Numbered from the stretch's first letter, positions 23,830 to 32,111 are shown. The stretch is DNA of 64,000 nt from Bifidobacterium moukalabense DSM 27321 (GCF_000522505.1 NZ_AZMV01000001.1:248001-312000); one strand, 5' to 3'. Notes: a model not told the origin generated them from the sequence alone. A program made the numbers and translations.

Positions 23830-24243
23830 CTATCCTCCATACCCATCTCCCCACTCGCCCGGCTCACTGTCGGTCGCGTGTCCCCCGACCGCTTCGGCGG
23901 CCACGCTGTCCAGCCCGGTCTGGATCGCGGTGGCGAGATGGTCGTACCAGTCCCCGACGTCCGGGCCCTTCGCCATCCAGCCGCAGCCGCAAACGATGCG
24001 ACCATGGCCGTTGATGCACGGCTCGAGGGCGCCGTCCGAACCGAAGTCACCCAGATGATCGGCCAGCACGTCCCTCACGGCCTGCGCCCTGGACCGCGGC
24101 GGGGCCGAGAGCAGACCGTCCACGTGCTCGCCGAACGCCTGCCACGAGTCGAAGCGGCACTCGCATCCACGGCAACGGACCTCCGGCGGATCCCAGGTCA
24201 TGTACCCGGTATGAGCCGCCGCCAGATTGCGTCTCCCGCTCAT
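23830..24243 (-). CDS. Zinc-binding phage protein
   Basis: 137 residues with CRGCECRFDSW and GRIVCGCGW Cys clusters and several acidic stretches. The start overlaps the previous stop as ATGA. I cannot name the family; zinc binding is inferred from spacing. Confidence 0.58.
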   Translation of the reverse strand: MSGRRNLAAAHTGYMTWDPPEVRCRGCECRFDSWQAFGEHVDGLLSAPPRSRAQAVRDVLADHLGDFGSDGALEPCINGHGRIVCGCGWMAKGPDVGDWYDHLATAIQTGLDSVAAEAVGGHATDSEPGEWGDGYGG

Positions 24244-24554
24244 TTCATATCCTCGCTTTCCCCGGATGCGCGATAAACCCAACGCTCATAATCCCGATAT
24301 GCCTCCAATGGCACCACTCTGGTCGGCTCGAATCCGAGTCGATCCATACAGTCGGCGCACACCTCGGTAGCCGTCTTGCTTTGGCCGTTGAAGGCCAGCA
24401 GAACCTGATAGACCGGACTCGATACCCACCCGCCGCACAGGTCGCAGGCGTGCATGTCACTCGTGGCGAGTTCGTCGCGTTGGCATTGGAACGGGTTTTG
24501 CGCATCCCGTTCCTCCCCGCCGTCGGCGAGCGCCATTTTGGTTTTTCTTTTCAT
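24240..24554 (-). CDS. Small phage protein with two CxxC pairs
   Basis: 104 residues. CDLCGGW and CADCMDR flank a beta-like segment, suggesting a zinc ribbon. The N-terminus is basic (MKRKTKM). Early-region gene of unknown function. Confidence 0.58.
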   Translation of the reverse strand: MKRKTKMALADGGEERDAQNPFQCQRDELATSDMHACDLCGGWVSSPVYQVLLAFNGQSKTATEVCADCMDRLGFEPTRVVPLEAYRDYERWVYRASGESEDMK

Positions 24555-24560
24555 TTCGTG

Positions 24561-24812
24561 TCATTCCTTGGTGTGGATGGTGAGGTTTCGGATGCCTTCG
24601 GCCATGCTGTTCGAACGATCGTTCGGGTCATGGCGGATGATGTTGCGGCCGAGGCCTTGGAAGCGTAGCCATGCGGTTCCGTCCATGCCGCGGCATAGTT
24701 CGAGTCGGCCGTCGATGATGACGTCCTGTTCGGTGCGGGCGATGCAGCGGCGGCCGGTCGGGATGGCCGGGTCGGCCGTCCGCCATTTGCGCAGTGGGAT
24801 GATGACGCTCAC
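24561..24812 (-). CDS. Small hypothetical phage protein
   Basis: 83 residues from a GTG start that overlaps the upstream stop (GTGA) with AGGAGG before it. The sequence contains ARTEQDVIIDGRLELCRGMD, without known motifs. Confidence 0.55.
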   Translation of the reverse strand: MSVIIPLRKWRTADPAIPTGRRCIARTEQDVIIDGRLELCRGMDGTAWLRFQGLGRNIIRHDPNDRSNSMAEGIRNLTIHTKE

Positions 24813-25075
24813 TCCGTGTCCTCCTCCGGTCGGCTTGCGTCGTCGTATCCCTCGTCGTAGGCGTCGTCGAGCATGTCCCGCATCTCGGGCGAGAGGTGGA
24901 ACGTGCGTATGGCGTCCATGGCGATACGCCGCCACGGCTCCCTGTCCCCATGGTCCATTTCGTTCCACGGGCGTGGATGCCGGTGCCCGTTGCGATGCCA
25001 GCGCAGGTAGATCGCCTCGGCGACCCGGTACTGCGTGTCCACCCCGATCAGGACGCTCTCCTGCCTGCCGGCCAT
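24809..25075 (-). CDS. Small acidic hypothetical phage protein
   Basis: 88 residues, His- and Trp-containing N-terminal half and an acidic C-terminus (MLDDAYDEGYDDASRPEED). No assigned function; it overlaps the next gene. Confidence 0.57.
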   Translation of the reverse strand: MAGRQESVLIGVDTQYRVAEAIYLRWHRNGHRHPRPWNEMDHGDREPWRRIAMDAIRTFHLSPEMRDMLDDAYDEGYDDASRPEEDTE

Positions 25076-25076
25076 G

Positions 25077-25325
25077 TCAGTACGCCTCCGGCGGCTGTGA
25101 TGCCGTGGCCTCGGCTATGGTGTAGGAGGCGAGGCTGACGGCGAGTAGCAGGATGGTCAGCGCCGCATGCAGGGCGAGCAACCGTAGCGGAATCCACCAT
25201 CCGCATCCATAGCCGAGGATCGGCCTGATGGCCGCATGCGGGACGAGCAGCATCGCGGCGACGGTGAACAGCGTGGCCGTGACGTCGCCCACACGGCCGG
25301 CCATACGGTTGACGGTCCCTCTCAT
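25077..25325 (-). CDS. Small membrane protein
   Basis: 82 residues with two hydrophobic segments (about 15-38 and 45-68). It overlaps the upstream exonuclease gene by 4 bases. An early phage membrane protein could act in superinfection exclusion, but there is no direct evidence. Confidence 0.55.
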   Translation of the reverse strand: MRGTVNRMAGRVGDVTATLFTVAAMLLVPHAAIRPILGYGCGWWIPLRLLALHAALTILLLAVSLASYTIAEATASQPPEAY

Positions 25326-25804
25326 ACGACCACTCCCCTGACCTGGGCAAGCATCGCCATGTAATCGCGGATGTCACGGTCGATGCAGTCCATGACCCGA
25401 TGCGTCGATGTGTGGCCACTGTCGTATGGATCCCGTCCGACCGTCTGCCAGTCAAGATCGAACGCCACATTCGAACCGGCCGGATGCAGGGTGAACCGCT
25501 GCGCCAACCCCGCCACGAATTTTCCCGCCATATTGGCCGCCGACTGCCTGTCGCACGACGGATAGGCCTCAAGTGCCTCCCTCAGCAGGCCGTTGGCCGC
25601 ATGGCATTCGAACGCCGTCACCTCGCGCTCGCCGATGGTGAGCCTGCCCTTGTCGGGGCTGATGATGCGGTGGAGCGTGTCGATGGTTTCGGATGCGTCC
25701 ATGCTGGTGCACTGCATGCCGATTTCGAGCAGGATGTCGGTGTCGGGGTCGAGGCCCATGGTTTCCACGTCCATCCATAGGAGCATGTCGGGTCTGCTGG
25801 TCAT
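25322..25804 (-). CDS. DEDDh exonuclease, oligoribonuclease-like
   Basis: 160 residues. Motif I is MDVETMGLDPDTDILLEIG, motif II lies in NVAFDLDWQ, and motif III is HRVMDCID, giving the D-E-D-D-H set of RNase T/oligoribonuclease-type 3' exonucleases. The length is close to oligoribonuclease (about 180). It could degrade short RNAs or process DNA ends during replication. ATGA overlap with the previous stop sets the start. Confidence 0.75.
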   Translation of the reverse strand: MTSRPDMLLWMDVETMGLDPDTDILLEIGMQCTSMDASETIDTLHRIISPDKGRLTIGEREVTAFECHAANGLLREALEAYPSCDRQSAANMAGKFVAGLAQRFTLHPAGSNVAFDLDWQTVGRDPYDSGHTSTHRVMDCIDRDIRDYMAMLAQVRGVVV

Positions 25805-26202
25805 TGGGGTTCCTCCTTGGTTCTGATGGCGATGAGTTCGCCTGGGGTGAGTGTCCTGGCCGTGCCGTCCGGCAGCAGGAGCTGCCAGCGGCCGGTCCAG
25901 TTCCTGACGGGCGTGGATGCGGGCTCGCTTCCGGCGGGCACGATCCAGCCGTTGCGCCGCGCCTCGTCGATGTGGGCGTGGATCCAGCCGTGGCAGCCGG
26001 TCGTGCCCGACCCGCACAGTTCGATGATGTTCTCGGGACTGTGCCGGACCTGCGGATCCGCGGTGCGGCGCAGTTGCCGGTGGTGGCCGCTGCGGCCCGG
26101 CCAGAGGGCCGGGTCGTGGATGTTGCGGCCGCACCGCTGGCAGTGATGGCCCTGGCGTGCGAGCGCGGCCCTTTTCGCCGCTTCGAGTTCGGCGTCGTTC
26201 AC
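25801..26202 (-). CDS. HNH endonuclease
   Basis: 133 residues from GTG 26202 (GTGA overlap). HHCQRCGRNI, then GRSGHHRQLRR, PENIIELCG and CHGWIHAH match the H-N-H order with a zinc-binding Cys set. Possibly a homing-type or recombination nuclease of the early region, distinct from the packaging HNH. Confidence 0.72.
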   Translation of the reverse strand: MNDAELEAAKRAALARQGHHCQRCGRNIHDPALWPGRSGHHRQLRRTADPQVRHSPENIIELCGSGTTGCHGWIHAHIDEARRNGWIVPAGSEPASTPVRNWTGRWQLLLPDGTARTLTPGELIAIRTKEEPQ

Positions 26203-26414
26203 CGGTCGTCCCCGATCCGGTCGATCGCGTCGATGACGCGTTGCGCCTGTCGGATGAAGCCGGCGCGGATCCATTCGTTCTCGGCCATGAAGTGTCGTGC
26301 GGCGGGGCCCGTGATCCGGTCGGGCAGTGCCCAGTTGCATTCCCAGAGCGCGATGGCGGCGGCGAGCACGCGCGGGTCGGACGGCTCGCTGGTGGATTGT
26401 TCGTCGTCGCTCAT
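26199..26414 (-). CDS. Small hypothetical phage protein
   Basis: 71 residues, acidic N-terminus followed by helices (AAAIALWECNWALPDRI). ATGA/GTGA overlaps on both sides. No known motif. Confidence 0.52.
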   Translation of the reverse strand: MSDDEQSTSEPSDPRVLAAAIALWECNWALPDRITGPAARHFMAENEWIRAGFIRQAQRVIDAIDRIGDDR

Positions 26415-26698
26415 GATTCCTCCGTTCCGGCCGCGAGGTCCTCGCCCATGGCCTGGACGATCGGCCAGACATGGTCGGCCGCTTTCGTGCAGACCTTCCG
26501 CAGGCTCCATGCGATGCAGCGGATCGGCCGTTGCAGGTTCACGGATGCGAAGCCGTGCGGTGTTTCCGCGGTCACGCCGTGGGTGACGATCACGTGCAGG
26601 GGGCCGATGCGGCGGTATTGTGCGTCCGCCACGATTTTTGGCCTGTTCATCGCGTCGCCTCCGTCCGCAGGGGTTTCGGGGACATGATTGGCTGTCAT
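26411..26698 (-). CDS. Small hypothetical phage protein
   Basis: 95 residues; AAAGGA lies nine bases before the ATG. Contains RRIGPLHVIVTHGVTAETPH and a C-terminal helix. The family is not recognised. Confidence 0.52.
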   Translation of the reverse strand: MTANHVPETPADGGDAMNRPKIVADAQYRRIGPLHVIVTHGVTAETPHGFASVNLQRPIRCIAWSLRKVCTKAADHVWPIVQAMGEDLAAGTEES

Positions 26699-26741
26699 GG
26701 TTGGGTTTCCTTTCGTTGGTTTTGGTTGCGTTGGTCGGCCG

Positions 26742-28136
26742 TCATTCGTCCTCCTCCGTTTCTTGGTCGGCCTGTTCGATGGCCTGGCGGAGTGTTCCGA
26801 GATGGCTGGTCTCGTCGTCGGCCGGCTCGTAGCCGAGGTCCACGAGGATCCGGTAGTAGGCGGTGATGATGCGCGCTATGTCGATGTCTCCCTGGTCGGA
26901 CCAGTCGGATGGTTCGATGAACCATTCGATGCGTGCGGCGAGAACGGATACGGCCTCCAGTGGCCAGTCGGCGGTTTGCAGGCAGGCGTGGGCGGCGTGC
27001 GGGGCGTCTTCGGCGGTGATGCCGGTAATCTTCTCGTATTCCATGCGGCCGCAGTTGACGTCGTCCCACGTGGAGAGCGCCTTGGCGAAGCCGTCCGGGT
27101 CCGGGTCGACGAGTTGCAGGAGTCCGAGCCTCGCCGTGGTTTCGATGAGTCTGGCGCGTTTGATGGCGTGGAGGTTGGCGTGCAGCCATGCCATGCGTTT
27201 GGTGGCGGAGGCGGCGGCGTATTCCTCGAGCGCATGGATCCTCGCGTCGCGTTCGGCCCGTTCGAGCGCCCGTCGTTCCTCCTCGGCGGAGGCGGCGGCC
27301 CGGTCCCGACGGCGCCACAGGTAGATCTGGCAGGACGACTCGTGGACGGAGACCGCGTCGGGCCGCTGCTCCCGGAGGCGCTCCAACGTCTCTTCGGGTG
27401 TGCCGGAGGCCGCACCGACCCAGCCGTCGTAACGCCATTCGGGGTCGTTGAACGGTTTTTCCGGGTCCGGGATGAGGTTAAGGCCGGTGGTTTCGTCCCC
27501 GAGGAGCGCGGCGATCGATTCGAACCATCGGTGGTCATGCTCCTCGCGTTCGATGCTGTTGAGGATGTAGTCGAAGTTCGATGTGCCGGCGGCGTGTGCG
27601 AGGCGTTCCTGACGGTCCGGTTGGCCGCCGTATCGGCTGATGACGATCAGCTGGCCGATGGTGATCTGGTCGAAGTCGCTGCGGGTCCGGCGGATTTCGG
27701 CGGGGATGCTGGCGGCTTTGCTGCGGTCGCGCACGTAGTCGCTGCTTCGGCCGAGCCTGTGGGCGACGCTCGCGGTGGTGGCCCCGAGGTCGAGCATGCC
27801 CTGGATGGCGTCGGCTTCCTCGAGGACGGTGAGTTGTTCGCGCTGTGTGTTCTCGGTGACCATGGCTTCGAGCTGTTGGAGCGGGTCGAGGTCGAGCACG
27901 AAGCAGGGTACGGCGCCGGTGCCGGCCTGTTTGCATGCCTGGAGGCGACGGTGGCCGGCGATGACCCTGTAGCGTTTGCCGTTGGGGACGACGGACAGGG
28001 GCGAGAGCAGGCCGTTGGCCTTGATGCTGGCCGCGAGGTCGGACACGTCGCCGATGTTCTTGCGTGGATTGTCCGGGTGCGGGTCGATCAGGCTCGTGTT
28101 GATGAGCTTGATTTCGTTGCTCTGGTAGTCGCTCAT
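26742..28136 (-). CDS. ParB/Sulfiredoxin-like nuclease-domain protein
   Basis: 464 residues. The N-terminal part has the ParB core: LIDPHPDNPRKNIGDVSDL, IKANGLLSPLSVV, YRVIAGHRRLQA and VTENTQREQLTVLEEA, followed by an HTH segment (TTASVAHRLGRSSDYVRDR). The C-terminal 250 residues are phage-specific and helical. Phage ParB proteins bind DNA and may act in regulation, replication or plasmid-like segregation; no ParA partner is present, so classic partition is unlikely. ATGA overlap with the replication gene. Confidence 0.85.
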   Translation of the reverse strand: MSDYQSNEIKLINTSLIDPHPDNPRKNIGDVSDLAASIKANGLLSPLSVVPNGKRYRVIAGHRRLQACKQAGTGAVPCFVLDLDPLQQLEAMVTENTQREQLTVLEEADAIQGMLDLGATTASVAHRLGRSSDYVRDRSKAASIPAEIRRTRSDFDQITIGQLIVISRYGGQPDRQERLAHAAGTSNFDYILNSIEREEHDHRWFESIAALLGDETTGLNLIPDPEKPFNDPEWRYDGWVGAASGTPEETLERLREQRPDAVSVHESSCQIYLWRRRDRAAASAEEERRALERAERDARIHALEEYAAASATKRMAWLHANLHAIKRARLIETTARLGLLQLVDPDPDGFAKALSTWDDVNCGRMEYEKITGITAEDAPHAAHACLQTADWPLEAVSVLAARIEWFIEPSDWSDQGDIDIARIITAYYRILVDLGYEPADDETSHLGTLRQAIEQADQETEEDE

Positions 28137-29116
28137 TGCTTCTCCTTGCTGGTCTGTTGGTTGAGGTTTTCCGCGCATGCCTGGCATGCCTGCCACCATT
28201 CGCTGGGATGGCCGTCTCTGAGGCTGCCGGTGTGGTCGTATTCGTCTTCGTGGGGGTCCATGAGCCGGTGGACGTGTTCGCAGTCCCAGGTGTGGCGGTG
28301 TGGTCGGGTCGGTGTGGTGGGTTCGGGTGCCCAGGTCTGCCACTGGTCGCGGAGCCAGGTGTTGAGCCGTGGGATGTGGCCGGAGCGGACTTGGCCGTCG
28401 TTGACGGCCCGCTGGTATCGGCGGACGGCGGATTGGAGCCGGGCGAGCTGGGCGGGGTCCTCGGCGATCTTCGCGTACAGGCTTCGGGCTTCGAGGTCGG
28501 GTTTGCGGCCTTTCGCGCCGACGGTGCCGGGATAGGTTTCGGCGAGCCGCTCGTAGCCGGCGTCCGGCGGTTCGGTTCCGGTTTGCTTCGGTTTGCCGGC
28601 GGGAGGGGTCGGGAAGGGTATATCGGTATAGGTATCGGTTTTATGCCACGTTTTTGCTTGGCTGTTTGCTAGCAACTTGCTAGACGTTTCGCTACCGTCT
28701 TGCTCCCCGTTTGCTTGGCCGTTCGCTAGCAACTTGCTAGATGTTTGCTTGGCTTTCCGGTTGGCGGCCTTGCTTCGTCCTCCCCTGCTTCCGGCCTTGC
28801 GGCGCGCTTCGAGCTGCCCTGGCGAGAGCGTCTTGGGCTCCTTGCAGATGCCCTCGGCGTAGACGGGACGCCAGCCGCCGTCATGCTCCTCCATGAGGCC
28901 GGCGTCGATGAGCTGCTGGAGCTGCCTCATGGTGCCGCCGGCGTCCTTGAGGTCCAGTCTGTCGAAGCGGCCCGGATACGCGTTCGGATCCTTGGACTGC
29001 ATCGAAACGCCCTTGGAATGGATGACGCACAGCTTGACCCACAGGCCGACCGTGGCGAGCGGCAGACGGCGGATGCGCCTGTCGTCGGCCATCTGGTCGT
29101 CGATAATGAACCACAT
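28133..29116 (-). CDS. Phage replication initiation protein
   Basis: 327 residues. The N-terminal 90 residues form a winged-helix-like unit (MWFIIDDQMADDRRIRRLPL, TVGLWVKLCVIHSKG, MRQLQQLIDAGLMEEH) typical of replisome organisers. The middle is low complexity with repeats of TSSKLLAN, encoded by the iterons at 28653-28756. The C-terminal part has helices plus a His/Cys-rich tail (HTWDCEHVHRLM, WWQACQACAENL). It probably binds its own coding sequence to open the origin. Confidence 0.7.
   Translation of the reverse strand: MWFIIDDQMADDRRIRRLPLATVGLWVKLCVIHSKGVSMQSKDPNAYPGRFDRLDLKDAGGTMRQLQQLIDAGLMEEHDGGWRPVYAEGICKEPKTLSPGQLEARRKAGSRGGRSKAANRKAKQTSSKLLANGQANGEQDGSETSSKLLANSQAKTWHKTDTYTDIPFPTPPAGKPKQTGTEPPDAGYERLAETYPGTVGAKGRKPDLEARSLYAKIAEDPAQLARLQSAVRRYQRAVNDGQVRSGHIPRLNTWLRDQWQTWAPEPTTPTRPHRHTWDCEHVHRLMDPHEDEYDHTGSLRDGHPSEWWQACQACAENLNQQTSKEKQ
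28653..28756. repeat. Iterons inside the replication gene, candidate phage origin
   Basis: Two 37-bp direct repeats (28653-28689 and 28710-28746, 34/37 identical) and the start of a third. Each begins TTTGCTTGGC and contains CTAGCAACTTGCTAGA; TTGCTAGCAA in the first copy is a perfect palindrome. The flank at 28617-28650 is relatively AT-rich (TATATCGGTATAGG). Iterons within the initiator gene are known from lambda-like phages. Confidence 0.6.
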
Positions 29117-29137
29117 CTCCCTTGCTCCTTTCGTGGT

Positions 29138-29497
29138 TCAGTCGATTTCGCCGGTGGACGGATCGACGTGTTCCATGTCGAGGCTGCGCCGCAGGTCGTC
29201 GATGAGGATCATCTGACGGCTGCCGGCCGGCTTCGCGCACATGGTCTCCATCGCCAGCCCGGCATCGACGATGCGCTGCGCGAGGTCGGCGCAGTCGTAG
29301 ACCGCCTCGGTGACGGTGTGGATCCCGCCCCATTTCTCGATGTATTCCTTCTTGGTCCTGGTGTCCATGCAGGTACGGCATGCCTTGAGCACGCCGGCCG
29401 CGGCCTTGGTGATCTGCTGGGTCTTGCCGATGAGGTCGATGAGCAGGTCGGGTGTGGCCTCCTGCGGGATGAGCGCCTGTTGTTCCGTTTTCCTCAT
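29138..29497 (-). CDS. Hypothetical early phage protein
   Basis: 119 residues, helical, with a CRTCMDTRTKKEY segment. Between SSB and the replication protein, so it may assist replication or recombination. GGAAGG precedes the ATG. No known domain. Confidence 0.58.
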   Translation of the reverse strand: MRKTEQQALIPQEATPDLLIDLIGKTQQITKAAAGVLKACRTCMDTRTKKEYIEKWGGIHTVTEAVYDCADLAQRIVDAGLAMETMCAKPAGSRQMILIDDLRRSLDMEHVDPSTGEID

Positions 29498-29514
29498 GAT
29501 TCGTTTCCTTCCCT

Positions 29515-30054
29515 CTAGAAGTCCGGTTCGGCTGCGGGCTGGCCCCACGGGTCGTCCGTCGGTTCCTGCATGTCCTGGGTGGGTTGCTGCGGCGTGGCCT
29601 GTCGTGGCTGCTGGCTCCACCCGCCCGGCCCGGTGTTGGCCACGGGCGGTTGGCTGGCCGGATCGCCGTAGATGCCGCCCTCCTGCCGGTGGCCGGTGCG
29701 GGAGACCTGCGCCGTGGCATAACGGAGCGATGGGCCGATCTCGTCGACCTGCAGTTCGATGACGGTGCGGTTGGAGCCGTCCCGCGCCTGGTAGGAGCGC
29801 TGCTGGAGCCTGCCCTGCGCGATGACGCGCATGCCCTTGGACAGCGACCGCGCGCAATGCGTGGCAAGGTCGCGCCATGCGGAGCATCGCAGGAACAGGG
29901 CCGCTCCGTCCTCGTATTGGTTGGTCTGCCGGTTCCAGTTGCGTGGCGTGGACGCGATGGTGAAGCCCGCGACCTGCGTGCCCTGGCCGGTGGTCCTCAA
30001 TTCCGGGTCGGCGGTCAGGTTGCCGATGACGGTGATGACGGTCTCTGCGGCCAT
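29515..30054 (-). CDS. ssb: Single-stranded DNA-binding protein
   Basis: 179 residues. OB-fold signature [36 protein letters not shown] and [13 protein letters not shown], a Gln/Pro/Gly-rich linker, and an acidic tip ([13 protein letters not shown]) that recruits partners. It coats ssDNA during phage replication. ATG 30054 has GGAGG upstream. Confidence 0.95.
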   Translation of the reverse strand: MAAETVITVIGNLTADPELRTTGQGTQVAGFTIASTPRNWNRQTNQYEDGAALFLRCSAWRDLATHCARSLSKGMRVIAQGRLQQRSYQARDGSNRTVIELQVDEIGPSLRYATAQVSRTGHRQEGGIYGDPASQPPVANTGPGGWSQQPRQATPQQPTQDMQEPTDDPWGQPAAEPDF

Positions 30055-30056
30055 GG

Positions 30057-30338
30057 CTATGCCTCCTTGACGTAGGTGGACGGTTCGGCACCCATTTGGC
30101 CGGGATCCTTGGCCTTCCACGCGCACCTGGCACGCAGGCAGCCGGCCTGCCTGTCGATGATGACGTCGCCGAAGCGTGCCGGCGCGACCATGGTGAGGTC
30201 CCAGCCGCGGTCGTGGTTGAGCTTGCTGACGATCTCATAGAGCTCCGCGATCAGCTCGCCGGAGCTCATGCCGATGCTGTCGGGTGTCAGAGGCCACTCG
30301 AACCACCGCTCGCCCTCCGGCCTGTATGTCTGTTTCAT
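30057..30338 (-). CDS. Small hypothetical phage protein upstream of ssb
   Basis: 93 residues with [12 protein letters not shown] and [18 protein letters not shown] 30338 has AGGAG seven bases before it; a TTG one codon earlier is less likely. It ends two bases before the ssb start, so translation is coupled. Function unknown. Confidence 0.57.
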   Translation of the reverse strand: MKQTYRPEGERWFEWPLTPDSIGMSSGELIAELYEIVSKLNHDRGWDLTMVAPARFGDVIIDRQAGCLRARCAWKAKDPGQMGAEPSTYVKEA

Positions 30339-30586
30339 CAATGGACTCCTTGTTCTGTGGATGCTTGTGCCGGGGCGTGGTTTCGGACCACGTCATCCGT
30401 TCGCCCGCGTGTCCCGGACACGCGGATCCATGGCGCCCGCCGCCATCGCGGGCCCCGGCAGGGCCGGCCGGGAGGAGAAGAAGACACCCGGCCGGTGGTG
30501 TTGACGTCTTTTCCTTGACGCTCGGACGGCCCCACGGGGCGAATGACGAGTGCCTGCAATGTGAATGCGGGAGCCGTCCAGGTCAT

Positions 30587-30802
30587 TCATTCGCCGTCCA
30601 GGTCGGCGAGCCAGCGCCTGACGCGCACGTCGGAACCCAGCCGGCATATGACGGGCAGGGCGGGCGGCAGGACCGCCACGGGTATGGCGAGCAGATGCTC
30701 GACCGGATGCGTGCAGGCCGACATGCCGAACAGCACGTAAAGGGCCAGCAGCCACGCCACGGCCAATAGCTGTATGAGGATCACGGACATGAGACGCTTC
30801 AT
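30587..30802 (-). CDS. Small two-pass membrane protein
   Basis: 71 residues; hydrophobic segments about 5-25 and 35-55, ending in a charged tail (RVRRWLADLDGE). Early-region location suggests an inner-membrane host-takeover or exclusion role, but this is speculation. The following 248-bp gap (30339-30586) shows only GC-rich short inverted repeats and no gene. Confidence 0.55.
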   Translation of the reverse strand: MKRLMSVILIQLLAVAWLLALYVLFGMSACTHPVEHLLAIPVAVLPPALPVICRLGSDVRVRRWLADLDGE

Positions 30803-31017
30803 GGCTCCTCCTTCCGGTTGGCGTGTCGTGCGAGTTCCAGCGTCTCGTCCCTCAGGGCCTCGATGTCCTTCAGGATCTCCCAGAGGACGGGTGCCAGCTC
30901 TCCCTCGTCGGGGTTGTCGCTTCGGCTCGTTTCGGACCACAGGGACATCGCCGCGTAGCTTGCGGCGTCGAGCCTGCGGTGGAGGCGTCTTGTTCTGATG
31001 CGGGTGGATAGTCTCAT
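30799..31017 (-). CDS. Small hypothetical phage protein
   Basis: 72 residues, basic N-terminus (MRLSTRIRTRRLHRRL) and an acidic helical second half (EILKDIEALRDETLELA). Overlaps both neighbours by ATGA. Confidence 0.52.
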   Translation of the reverse strand: MRLSTRIRTRRLHRRLDAASYAAMSLWSETSRSDNPDEGELAPVLWEILKDIEALRDETLELARHANRKEEP

Positions 31018-31118
31018 CGTGATGCCGCCCTACCTGTTCGGACGATCCCGCCGCCATCGAGGTGTCTCCTGTGCGGCAGGAGGTTCATCACGAACCCGCC
31101 GTCATCCATCCAGCTCAT
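31014..31118 (-). CDS. Very short phage ORF between two overlapping genes
   Basis: 34 residues (MSWMDDGGFVMNLLPHRRHL at the start). Both ends overlap neighbours by ATGA, which is the main support. No function proposed. Confidence 0.4.
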   Translation of the reverse strand: MSWMDDGGFVMNLLPHRRHLDGGGIVRTGRAASR

Positions 31119-31336
31119 CGCATGCTCCTTGTGCAGTCGGTCTCGCCGGCCTCGAGCCATTCGGCGACCGCGTCCTGCGGGTAGAGGATCATGCGGCCGT
31201 GCTTCACGAACCGTGGTCCCTGTCCGCGGAATCTCAGTTGGGCCAGATACGCCTGTCGGGTCCTGACTTCCGCCGGGGTTTCGGCGCCGAAGAGTCGTGC
31301 CACCTGGGCGGTGGTCATCATCTGCCGTAACGCCAT
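31115..31336 (-). CDS. Excisionase/AlpA-like HTH protein
   Basis: 73 residues with a MerR/Xis-type winged helix: TTAQVARLFGAETPAEVRTR, FRGQGPRFVKHGRMILYP, then DAVAEWLEAG. Candidate excisionase or early regulator, though it is far from int. GGAGG lies six bases before the ATG; the codon before it is GTG. Confidence 0.65.
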   Translation of the reverse strand: MALRQMMTTAQVARLFGAETPAEVRTRQAYLAQLRFRGQGPRFVKHGRMILYPQDAVAEWLEAGETDCTRSMR

Positions 31337-31355
31337 CACGCACCTCCATCGCGCG

Positions 31356-31361
31356 TAGAAT
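31356..31361 (+). promoter_or_regulatory. -10 box of a probably leaderless transcript
   Basis: TAGAAT ends seven bases before the ATG at 31369, and there is no ribosome binding site between them. Transcription would start at or next to the A of the ATG, giving a leaderless mRNA, common in actinobacteria. Confidence 0.4.
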
Positions 31362-31368
31362 CGTTCAC

Positions 31369-31983
31369 ATGGTTTGGTTCAACGTCATCGGTCTCGTCCT
31401 GTCCGCGATCGGCTGCGTCACCGGTTGCATCGCCCTGTTCCAGACGCATCGCGGCAACAAGCTGTCGAAGGATGCCAACGGAACGGCGGAGGAAGCCAAC
31501 CGGATCTCCATCGACTCGAAGAGGATCGCCAAGCAGGCCAACGGCCTTGCAGGAAAGGCGAACGAGATAGCTGCAGACGCGAACTCGATCAGCCAGCGGG
31601 CGTTGGCTGTCACCGCCGACCAGACGGTCTACAAGTGGAGGGTCGGGTACGATGGAGACGCTTCGACCGTCTTCCTGGTCAATGACTGCCCCAACATGGC
31701 ACGAGACGTGCAGGTGTTCATCCGCAACGAAGACCAGACCGTTGCGCAACGGCATGTCGATGAGGTTGCGCCGTTCGGCGAGATCGTATTCGAAGATGAG
31801 TTCTTCGCGCAGAAGATATTCGAAGACCAAGCTGGTGTCGACCGTCTGAACGCGCAGCCCGGCTTCACTTTCATCGGACGCGGCGGATGCAAGGTCAACG
31901 TCCATGTCGTCTATACGACCGAGCTGGGCGGCAGACGAAGCGACGAGATCGAGCAACGCCTCACCAATACCCAAAGACATTAG
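31369..31983 (+). CDS. Membrane-anchored cargo protein, possible exclusion factor
   Basis: 204 residues. One N-terminal membrane segment (about 2-22), then a helical heptad-like region (EEANRISIDSKRIAKQANGL) and a soluble beta-type domain (YKWRVGYDGDASTVFLV; VNVHVVYTTELGGRR). It runs against the surrounding - strand early genes, as moron genes do. No family recognised; superinfection exclusion or lysogenic conversion is inferred from location and topology. Confidence 0.6.
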   Translation: MVWFNVIGLVLSAIGCVTGCIALFQTHRGNKLSKDANGTAEEANRISIDSKRIAKQANGLAGKANEIAADANSISQRALAVTADQTVYKWRVGYDGDASTVFLVNDCPNMARDVQVFIRNEDQTVAQRHVDEVAPFGEIVFEDEFFAQKIFEDQAGVDRLNAQPGFTFIGRGGCKVNVHVVYTTELGGRRSDEIEQRLTNTQRH

Positions 31984-31991
31984 ATCCTCTT

Positions 31992-32111
31992 TTGACATCA
32001 CGCACCCCCTTGTCGTGTATGATGCCGGGCGGCGTTAGGAGAACCGCCCGGCCCTCTCCTAAAATCGGTGTCATCCCGCATTTGCGACGTGCGGGCCGAA
32101 CAGTTAGGAGA
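31992..32111 (+). promoter_or_regulatory. Promoter and structured leader of the 60-residue ORF
   Basis: TTGACA (31992-31997) and TATGAT (32018-32023) lie 20 bases apart. In the leader, GTTAGGAGAA occurs twice, at 32034-32043 and as the ribosome site at 32103-32112. TCTCCTAA at 32055-32062 can pair perfectly with either copy. A competing 9-bp stem GCCGGGCGG/CCGCCCGGC (32024-32032 with 32044-32052) holds the first copy in its loop, and CCCGCA/TGCGGG (32075-32080, 32090-32095) forms another hairpin. The layout is that of a switch that exposes or hides the ribosome site. Confidence 0.5.

Noticed and set aside
26688..28535. 615-residue + strand frame opposite the ParB-like gene
   Set aside because: Antisense to a well-supported gene; no recognisable motif.
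28653..28756. CRISPR array
   Set aside because: Only two full repeats, a 20-bp spacer and an in-frame coding position; iterons fit better. No cas genes in the window.
32024..32062. H-type pseudoknot combining both leader stems
   Set aside because: The connecting loop of two bases cannot span the 9-bp stem, so the stems are more likely alternatives.
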